Below are positions 57,123 to 64,000 of a stretch of DNA of 64,000 nt, piece by piece. A program made the translations under genes and the position numbers. Source of the DNA: Elusimicrobiota bacterium (GTDB lineage: Bacteria; Elusimicrobiota; Elusimicrobia; UBA1565; UBA9628); contig CP096137.1 in the NCBI GenBank assembly GCA_023213235.1, positions 1,499,587-1,563,586 of the forward strand. The letters are read 5' to 3'. Positions within the stretch are counted from its first letter, which is position 1; every line of letters begins with the position of its first letter. The notes under the pieces were generated by a model that had not been told where the DNA came from, made no database searches, and saw only the letters and a list, made by a program, of their open reading frames with translations.

Positions 57123-58861
57123 GCGGCCCTCGCGCGCGACTGGCGTGCCAATTCGGTGAACAGGGCGGAGAACACCGAATCGGGGCGCGCCGCGAGCTCG
57201 CGCGGGTCGCCCGATTCGGCGATGCGGCCGTCGGCCAGGACGAATACGAGCTGGCTGCGCGAGACGACCTCGGCGTCGTGGCTGACGTCGACGACGGTCC
57301 ACGGTCGGCCGGGATCGAGCAACGCGTCGAGAATGATGAGCTTGTTGTTCTCGCCGATGCCGGTGAAAGTCTCGTCGAGAAGCAGCAGGCGGGGCGTGCC
57401 GGCGACGGCCCTGGCGATGAGAATTCGCTGGCGCTGGCCCAGGGAAAGATTCTTGCCTTGACTGATCAGGGGTAGGCCAGGCCGCCGGGCAGGCGCTGGA
57501 GGATCGGATCGAGCAAGGTCAGCTCGCAGGCGCGGCGGATGTCGTCGGCGCCCAGGTGCATGCGGCCCATCCGGATGTTCTCTTCGATGGTGCCGGCGAA
57601 AATCTCCGATTCCTCGCCGACCATGGCGGTCACGCGGCGCAGCGAACGCAGATCGAGCTCGCCCAGGTCGAAACCGTCCACGCGCACCGTTCCCGAGGTG
57701 GGCTCGAGCAGGCCGCACAGAAGGCGAGTCAAAGTGGTCTTGCCGACGCCGCTGTGGCCGACGAGGCTCACGCGCGCGCCGGGGGGATCTTCAGCGACAC
57801 GTCGTCGAGCAGGCCGGGGCGCCCGGGGTAAGCGTAGCGCAGGGAGCGGCACTCGACGGCCGCCCCCGTGCGCGTCTTCGGCAGCTCGCGCCCGCCGGTC
57901 CGCTCCGCCGGCAGCTCGTCGAGCGCGGCGAGCTTTTCGAGGCCGGTGAAAAGGTCATAGGCGGGCTCGAGCAGCGTGACGAGCTTGTCGATCGCCCCGA
58001 CCGTCATCAGCACCACGATTTCGGCGGCGACCAGCTGGCCGACCGTCAGGGCGCGCCCGACCACCAGCCAGCCGCCCACGGCGAAGACGCCGGTGAGCGC
58101 GAAAGCATTGAGCGCGTAATGGGCCGCGTTCTGGCGCAGGAGGATCTTGAAATGCTCCTTCCGTGTGAGAAGGTAGTCGCCGGTCAGCGTGTCGGCGCGG
58201 GAGGCCGCCAGGCCCTGGTCGGCGTGCATCTTCACGGCCGTAAGACAGAGCGCGAGGTCTTCGAGCCAATGCGCGACGCGATACTTGTTCGCGGATTCGT
58301 TCAGGCTGGTGGTAAGCGCTCGGCGTCCGAGCAGGAGCACCGCCCCGGCGCCCACGGCCAGGAGCAGGTTCAGCGCGAGCAGCATGGGGCTGTAGGCCGC
58401 CATCAGGATCATGCCGATCAGAACCTGCACGCCCGCGGCGGGGCCGTCCACGAGTACTTTCGCCCAGGACTTCTGGACGTTGAGAATGTCGAAGAAGCGG
58501 TTGACCTGCTCGGGGGCGTAGACTCCCTCCCAGGCGGACAGGGGGCGCGGGACACCCTCTCCGAGAGGCGCAGCGCGACCCGGGCGAAGAGGCGGGCCTG
58601 GATGGTTTCGACCATCCACAACTGCAGCGCGCGCAGCACCCCGGCGAACGCCAGGGACAGAAACAGCGCGGCGGACAGCACGACCAGCGGCTGCAGCAGC
58701 GCTCCCGAGGCGACCGTATTGACCATCGCCTTGGCCGTCAACGGCACGGCCAGGCCGACGAGGCCGACGGACAGGGTGTAGCCGAGCAGAACGGCCAAAT
58801 CGCGCTTGTCGGCGGACATGAGCGCCAGCAATCTCACGAGAGGGCGAGGGGATTGACTCAT
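57119..58861 (-). CDS. Type I secretion ABC transporter (membrane plus ATPase), three frameshifts
   Basis: About 581 residues after restoring one C near 58548, 57783 and 57475. The membrane domain has six helices (DLAVLLGYTLSVGLVGLAVP onward). The ATPase has Walker A (GHSGVGKTT), signature LSLGQRQRILIARAV, Walker B LLLLDETFTGIG and H-loop DVSHD. The domain order matches HlyB/LapB/PrtD-type exporters. No C39 peptidase domain is present. The ATG overlaps the stop of the upstream gene. Substrate unknown; the upstream secreted helical protein is a candidate. Confidence 0.87.
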
Positions 58862-59643
58862 CTGCGCGCGCGCCTCACGCGCAGCCACTCGAGGCTCTCC
58901 TCATAGTGCTGCTCGTAGCGCGCGTTGAAATCATAGCGCATATCGGGGCGCGGGTTCCCTGATAGAGCGTAGTTCCAATGCCATGGCTGCCGCAGATTCA
59001 GGGAGGCGCCACGCCGCGTGAGCAAGTGCTCGACCGCCAGCGGGCGGACGAAGTCGTACTGATTCTGCGCCGCGCGCAGGGAGTCGTCCAACGCGTTCGA
59101 CTCGGCGGACAGAGCCTCGAGACGGTTCTTGAGCGCCTCGATCTTGGGCCGGAGAACGGCGGCGTCGCCGTCGCCCTTCGCCGCCGCGTCGAGCTCTTTC
59201 CAGCGCTTCCACCAATCCGCCTCTCCCTTCTCGAGCTTTCGCATGAGCCCCTGCAGCCGCGAGGACAGGTTTCGCGCGGTCGTGTGGAGGCCGAAGATCT
59301 CCATTTGACGGGCCTCCTCCGGCCCGACGACGCCGGGCACTCCCGCGACGACTCCGGACGGCGCGGGAACGATCGCCCGCCATTGCGTCCAGAGGTCGAC
59401 GGCGTCGAGATCGAGCTGCCGGCCCTCGTGCTGGAGAACCTCCACGATCGCGAGGAGGTCGTTGATCACCAAGCGGGTCGTCATGATCTCGGAGCCTGCC
59501 GAGTATGCGGCGTCTTGAGGCCTGGCGGAGGCCGTAACCGGAGCCGGCGCCGTAGTGATCGAGCCTGCCGAGTCGCGCAGGTCGACCGGGACCGAGTAAG
59601 CGGCCGACGCCGCAACGACGGCAAGCGCGGCGACGGCAATCAT
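58858..59643 (-). CDS. Secreted coiled-coil protein of the secretion operon
   Basis: 261 residues. A signal peptide (MIAVAALAVVAASAAYSVP) is followed by mostly helical sequence with a coiled coil (ALKNRLEALSAESNALDDSL). The C-terminal part is rich in Trp, Tyr and Arg (PWHWNYALSGNPRPDMRYDF). Overlaps the genes on both sides, so it belongs to the operon. It may be a periplasmic partner of the exporter. I do not recognise the family. Confidence 0.55.
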   Translation of the reverse strand: MIAVAALAVVAASAAYSVPVDLRDSAGSITTAPAPVTASARPQDAAYSAGSEIMTTRLVINDLLAIVEVLQHEGRQLDLDAVDLWTQWRAIVPAPSGVVAGVPGVVGPEEARQMEIFGLHTTARNLSSRLQGLMRKLEKGEADWWKRWKELDAAAKGDGDAAVLRPKIEALKNRLEALSAESNALDDSLRAAQNQYDFVRPLAVEHLLTRRGASLNLRQPWHWNYALSGNPRPDMRYDFNARYEQHYEESLEWLRVRRARR

Positions 59644-60071
59644 GATGCCCTCCGAATGGCCGTGACAGCCCTGATTTTCGCGGCCAAGGGGCCGGGCACG
59701 TCGAGCGCGGCCCGGAGCCTCTCGAGGAAGGCGTGCTCCTTTTGATGCAGGGAACCGTCTTCCTGGGCCATCTGGGCCGCCCAGGCATAGGCGGTTTCCC
59801 GCAACCGGGGAGGCAGCGCCGCCCGGCAGGCCCGAAGCAAAGCGGCCTCGTCGTGCTCGAAGACCGCGGCGACGCGTTCGGCGAGGAACAGCTCCGCATG
59901 CTCCTCATGCGCGAGCAGAGGCTGCTCCCGCATCATCAATCGCAGGCGCTCGATCTCTCTCGGGCCGACTTTGCCGTCGGCTCGAGCGGCCATGACTGCG
60001 GCCGTCGCCAGCGCCTGCGGAGGAGAAAACGTCGGCGTCGCCGCGGCGCGGCGGGTATGGGTGCTTTTCAT
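59640..60071 (-). CDS. TerB-like protein, first gene of the riboswitch operon
   Basis: 143 residues. All-helical with the TerB/DjlA N-terminal pattern ATAAVMAARADGKVGPREIE and a second acidic pattern QMAQEDGSLHQKEHAFLERL; both Asp-rich turns can bind a divalent metal. AAGGAG (60084-60079) precedes the ATG, so unlike most promoter-proximal genes here it has a leader. Family knowledge: TerB-like domains occur in tellurite-resistance and membrane-stress systems, and Mn2+ riboswitches often precede TerC genes. Its role is unknown. Confidence 0.7.
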   Translation of the reverse strand: MKSTHTRRAAATPTFSPPQALATAAVMAARADGKVGPREIERLRLMMREQPLLAHEEHAELFLAERVAAVFEHDEAALLRACRAALPPRLRETAYAWAAQMAQEDGSLHQKEHAFLERLRAALDVPGPLAAKIRAVTAIRRAS

Positions 60072-60108
60072 CGGGAGTCTCCTTGTTCGTTCTCTCCGCG
60101 CGTGGGCG

Positions 60109-60140
60109 AAAAAAGACCCCGCGCGTGAGCGCAAGGTCTT
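60109..60140 (-). terminator. Intrinsic terminator of the riboswitch expression platform
   Basis: AAGACCTTGCGC pairs with GCGCGGGGTCTT (12 bp with two G-U pairs) around TCAC and is followed by six T. Its 5' arm is the conserved 3' end of the aptamer, so ligand binding and termination exclude each other. Confidence 0.85.
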
Positions 60141-60218
60141 GATCGCCTCAGCGAGGCCCGCCGGACCGGCCCTTTCGGGCGTGTTGACGATCCGGAGAAT
60201 TGAGATCTACTCCCCTTA
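60131..60218 (-). ncRNA. yybP-ykoY Mn2+ riboswitch aptamer
   Basis: On the minus strand it reads AAGGGGAGTAG (60217-60207), TCGTCAA (60190-60184), a CCCGAAAGGG hairpin, GCCTCGCTGAGGC and CAAGACCTT (60141-60133). These are the conserved parts of the manganese-sensing yybP-ykoY family, in the right order and length. It lies between a good promoter and a terminator ahead of the TerB-ABC-HlyD-TolC operon. The predicted effect of Mn2+ is to free the operon from termination. Confidence 0.88.
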
Positions 60219-60227
60219 CTGTTGATG

Positions 60228-60256
60228 AGTGTAGCATACCTGAGTGAATTAGTCAA
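60228..60256 (-). promoter_or_regulatory. Promoter of the riboswitch operon
   Basis: TTGACT (60256-60251), a 17-base spacer and TACACT (60233-60228). The transcript should start near 60221, a few bases before the aptamer. Confidence 0.8.
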
Positions 60257-60291
60257 GTATGCCGCGTCGGCCAATTTGATAGGATCGAATC

Positions 60292-61148
<857 letters not shown>

Positions 61149-61149
<1 letters not shown>

Positions 61150-62288
61150 TGGATTTCAAGTTCGACGACTCGATGGCGATGCTCCGCGACTCGGCGCGCG
61201 CGTTCGCCGAGAAGACGCTCAAGCCCGGCTCGCAGGAATGGGACGAGCACGAGAAAATCCCGGACGCCGTCTATAAAGAGGCGGCCGAGCTCGGCTTCTT
61301 CGGCCTCTCGGTCCCCGAGGAGCACGGCGGCCTCGGCGTGGGGCCCCTGGCCTACGCGGCCGCGATGGAGGAGCTCGCGCGCGGCTCGGCGTCCTTCCAG
61401 GTCTGCGCCACCGTGCACAACTCCCTGGTCTGCGCGGCGGTCGCCAAGTACGGCAGCGACGAGCAGAAGCAGAAGTTCCTGCCCAAGATGGCCGCCGGCG
61501 AGTGGATCGGCGCGTACTCTCTCTCCGAGCCCGGCTCCGGCACCGACGCCGGCTCGCTGTCGACCTCGGCCGTCGACAAGGGCGACCATTGGCTCGTCAA
61601 CGGGACCAAGGCCTGGGTCACCAACGGCGGCTTCGCCAAGGTGTTCCTGACCTTCGTCTCGACGAACAAGGAGGCCGGCTCGCGCGGCATCACCTGCCTG
61701 CTCGTCGAGGAGGGAGCGCCCGGCTTCTCCGTGGGCAAGAAGGAGAAGAAGATGGGCCTGCGCGCCTCGGACACGCGTGAGCTGATCTTTCACAACGCGA
61801 AGATCCCGAAAACCGCGCTGCTCGGGCAGGTCGGCGGCGGCTTCAAGATCGCGATGAGCCAGCTCGACAGCGGCCGCATCGGCATCGCCGCGCAGGCCGT
61901 CGGCATCGCGCAGGCCGCGCTCGAAGAGGCGGTTTCCTACGCCAAGCAGAGAAAGCAGTTCGGCAAGAAGCTCTCCGAATTCCAGCTGACGCAGGCGAAG
62001 CTCGCCGACATGGCGACCAACATCGAGGCCGCGCGCCTGCTGGTCTATCAGGCGGCGGCGAAGCTCGCGGCCGGCGAGAAATGCACCAAGGAAGCGTCGA
62101 TGGCGAAGTCCTTCGCCTCGCGCATCGCCAACAAGGCGTGCTTCGACGCCGTGCAGATCCACGGCGGCAACGGCTTCGTGCGCGAGTTCCCCGTGGAGCG
62201 GTTCTACCGCGACGTGCGCGTGACCGAGATCTACGAGGGCACGACGGAAGTCCAGAGCCTCATCGTCGCGCGCGAAGTGCTGGGCTGA
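61149..62288 (+). CDS. Acyl-CoA dehydrogenase (short-chain type)
   Basis: 379 residues. FAD-dependent family signatures AYSLSEPGSGTDAGSLSTSA, WVTNGGFAKVFLTFV, GLRASDTRELIFHNAKIP and IHGGNGFVREFPVERFYRDV. The catalytic Glu lies in EIYEGTTEVQ. It makes the 2,3-enoyl-CoA double bond and pairs with the dehydrogenase upstream, so the two cover steps of a beta-oxidation or butyryl-CoA route. No crotonase, thiolase or EtfAB gene is in the window. Its end overlaps the convergent gene by 29 bases. Confidence 0.95.
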
Positions 62289-63752
62289 CGGGCGTCAGCA
62301 GCACGAGCGAGTCCCGCCCGTCGTCGGCGAGGACCGACGCGGAGTAGCCCGAGGCGAGCGCCTTCTCCAACCGCGCGGCGTCGTCGGCGCGCGAGCGCCA
62401 GGCCCAGTCCTTGTAGAGCGCCAGCTCCGGGGCCGCGCCCGAGGCGGCGCGCGCCATTTCGAAGGCGGGAAGGTCCTCGAGGAGCAGATAGGCCCAGGCC
62501 GCGGGGCGGCGCGCGGCCTCGCGCACGAACGGGGGTTGAAGGCGACGACGTAGGCGCGTTCCGGGAGCCTCGAGGCGGCTTCCTCGAGGAAGCGCCTCGA
62601 CTCGGCGTTGCGCGCGTCGGCCGGCGCCGGGCCGCGCCAGGCGAGACCGGCGGCGAGCAAAGCGGCGGGGACGGCGGCCTGGGGCAGCACGGCGGCGCCG
62701 GCCACTACGAGAGGCAGCAGGACGGACAAAGCGTAGCGGTCCTCGGTGCCCGCGTCGAAGCGTCCTCGGAAGAAGCACCCGTAGAGCAGCAGGAAGCACG
62801 CGGCCAGCGCGCCGAGCGCGGCCGCGCGGCGGCGCGTCGCCGCGGCGATGACGCCGGGCAGGACGGCGAGCAGGCATTCCGGCCGGGAGACGAGGAACCG
62901 CAGGTTCGGCCCGAGCTGGCGCGCGAGATGCGCCAGCGGCGACGTCGTCGACGCGGAGTAGCCGGGCAAGGCTTCGGCGCGGTTGAGCAGCGCGATCGCG
63001 GCCGGGAACGCGAAACCGGCGAGGCCCGGCAGAATGACGCGAGCCGGCGCCCGCAGAAGCGCGGCGTAGCCGAGAAGCAGGAAGTTCTCGGGGCGCACCT
63101 GGACCGAGTAGGCGAGGGTCAGCGCGGCGAACGGGCCCAGCGCCTCGTCGTTGCGGCGCGCGTGCAGAGCGGCGAGCGCGGCCGCCGACCAGAACAGCGA
63201 CGAGCTCGTGAGGTCGGCGGCGAGCCCCCAGCGCAGGGCGAGCGGCGAGGCCGCCCAGACGAAGGCCGCCGCGAGGGCTCCGCGCTCGTCGTCGAAGGCC
63301 TCGAGCGCGGCCCAGAAGACGAACAGCGCGGTGAGCGCGGAGAGGACGGCGCTCCAGGCGAACGCGGTGGCCTCGCCGGCGCCGAAGAGGCGGAAGGCCG
63401 CGGCCAGCGCGACGTGATGCCCGCCGGGCCAGGTCGGGCGAGAGGCGACGTCCCAGCCCTCGAGGCCGCCGGCGAGCGTCCCCGCGAAGGAGCCGGCCGC
63501 CGCGACGCGGCGCGCGATGTCGAGGTGCTCGAACTCGTCGTAGTACACCTGATGCGCGGACGGCAGGGCCAGGCGGAGGACGAGCGCGCCCAGGAGCAGG
63601 GCGCCCAACGGGACCCACGTCGAGGGCCCGGCCTGGGCGAGGCGGCGGCGAAGCCGCCCGAGCGCGCCGGGCAGGAACACGAGCCAGGCCGCGAGCAGCA
63701 ACGCCAGCGCCGCGGGATACGGGCGGGCCAGCAGGCTCGCCGCCGTGGGCAT
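62260..63752 (-). CDS. GT39/PMT-like membrane glycosyltransferase, one frameshift
   Basis: About 497 residues after restoring one C near 62530. It has at least ten membrane helices. The first extracytoplasmic loop, HQVYYDEFEHLDIARRVAAA, carries the Asp-Glu pair expected in polyprenyl-sugar-dependent GT-C enzymes, then SRPTWPGGHHVALAAAFRLF. The soluble C-terminal part reads RLPERAYVVAFNPPFVREAA and YKDWAWRSRADDAARLEKAL. ATGA overlap with the ABC-F gene upstream. Acceptor unknown. Confidence 0.78.
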
Positions 63753-64000
63753 CAGCGCGTCAGCTTCTTGTAGTGGATGCGCTTGGGCTGCACGTCGCCG
63801 AGCCGCTTCTTCTTGTCGGCCTCATACGCGGCGAAGTCGCCTTCGAACCAGGTCACCTGCGAGTCGCCCTCGAACGCGAGGATGTGCGTGGCGACGCGGT
63901 CGAGGAACCAGCGGTCGTGGCTGATGACCACGGCGCAGCCGGGGAAGGCCTCGATGGCCTCCTCGAGAGCGCGCAAGGTGTGCACGTCGAGGTCGTTGGT
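63752..64000 (-). CDS. ettA: ABC-F ATPase, EttA-like (5' partial)
   Basis: Only the last 82 residues are in the window. The frame enters with [16 protein letters not shown], just after Walker B, then [20 protein letters not shown] with the H-loop, and ends RIHYKKLTR. The sequence [20 protein letters not shown] matches the C-terminus of EttA, the ribosome E-site translation throttle. Other ABC-F paralogues are possible, but this tail favours EttA. Confidence 0.85.
   Translation of the reverse strand, partial: TNDLDVHTLRALEEAIEAFPGCAVVISHDRWFLDRVATHILAFEGDSQVTWFEGDFAAYEADKKKRLGDVQPKRIHYKKLTR

Overview
The window is GC-rich, densely packed bacterial chromosome of a Gram-negative (diderm) organism. 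This is shown by outer-membrane factors (TolC type), periplasmic adaptors, lipoproteins, a barrel protein and MgtE/OtsA/TreS-type housekeeping genes. Several secreted proteins start with a signal peptide followed by a long Ala/Pro/Leu/Val-rich leader. I associate that style with Elusimicrobiota, but this is inference and not proven here. No gene is plasmid- or phage-structural; the window reads as core chromosome with a few accessory patches.

Reading caveat: about 34 genes or gene parts are broken by an apparent one-base loss, almost always in a run of G or C (once in T). Restoring one base each time rejoins a conserved protein in the expected frame. I treat these as assembly or sequencing errors and give coordinates for the rejoined genes, saying so in each entry. 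Two long open frames (KamA plus a small gene; HlyD plus TolC) are false fusions caused by the same errors.

Layout. 1-2941: a lower-GC patch with a SEC-C/glycosyltransferase-like gene, a transposase scrap and a tyrosine recombinase beside an initiator tRNA gene. 3011-8626: a secreted propeller-caspase protein, a DUF2490-like outer-membrane protein, small secreted genes and a TVP38-type membrane protein. 8607-13267: a divergent two-component pair, two uncharacterised genes, a purine permease and a lone receiver. 13330-17427: a secreted HExxH protein, RluA-type synthase, MgtE, and an HspR-like regulator behind a repeat-bearing promoter. 17428-18019: a non-coding block of nested palindromes. 18020-25947: a giant gene joining a site-2 protease to a double-AAA+ Hsp100 unit. 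27789-34784: a thioredoxin-TPR protein and a TolC/MacA/ABC/two-permease export operon. 36157-46280: a mixed stretch with sugar epimerase, two-component genes and a trehalose operon (TreS, OtsA). 46397-49932: a two-gene low-GC cassette downstream of KamA, then a hydroxybutyrate-type dehydrogenase. 49948-54397: a membrane glycosyltransferase and two alpha/beta hydrolases. 54475-60256: a five-gene type I secretion-like operon headed by a TerB-like gene under a yybP-ykoY (Mn2+) riboswitch. 60292-64000: 3-hydroxyacyl-CoA and acyl-CoA dehydrogenases, another membrane glycosyltransferase and the end of an ABC-F protein.

Transcription style. At about 20 genes a TANNNT -10 box sits 5-7 bases (mostly exactly 6) before the start codon, so those mRNAs should be leaderless. 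Genes inside operons overlap by 1-4 bases. Only a few genes show a Shine-Dalgarno sequence, among them the riboswitch-controlled operon and the small gene before the HspR-like regulator.
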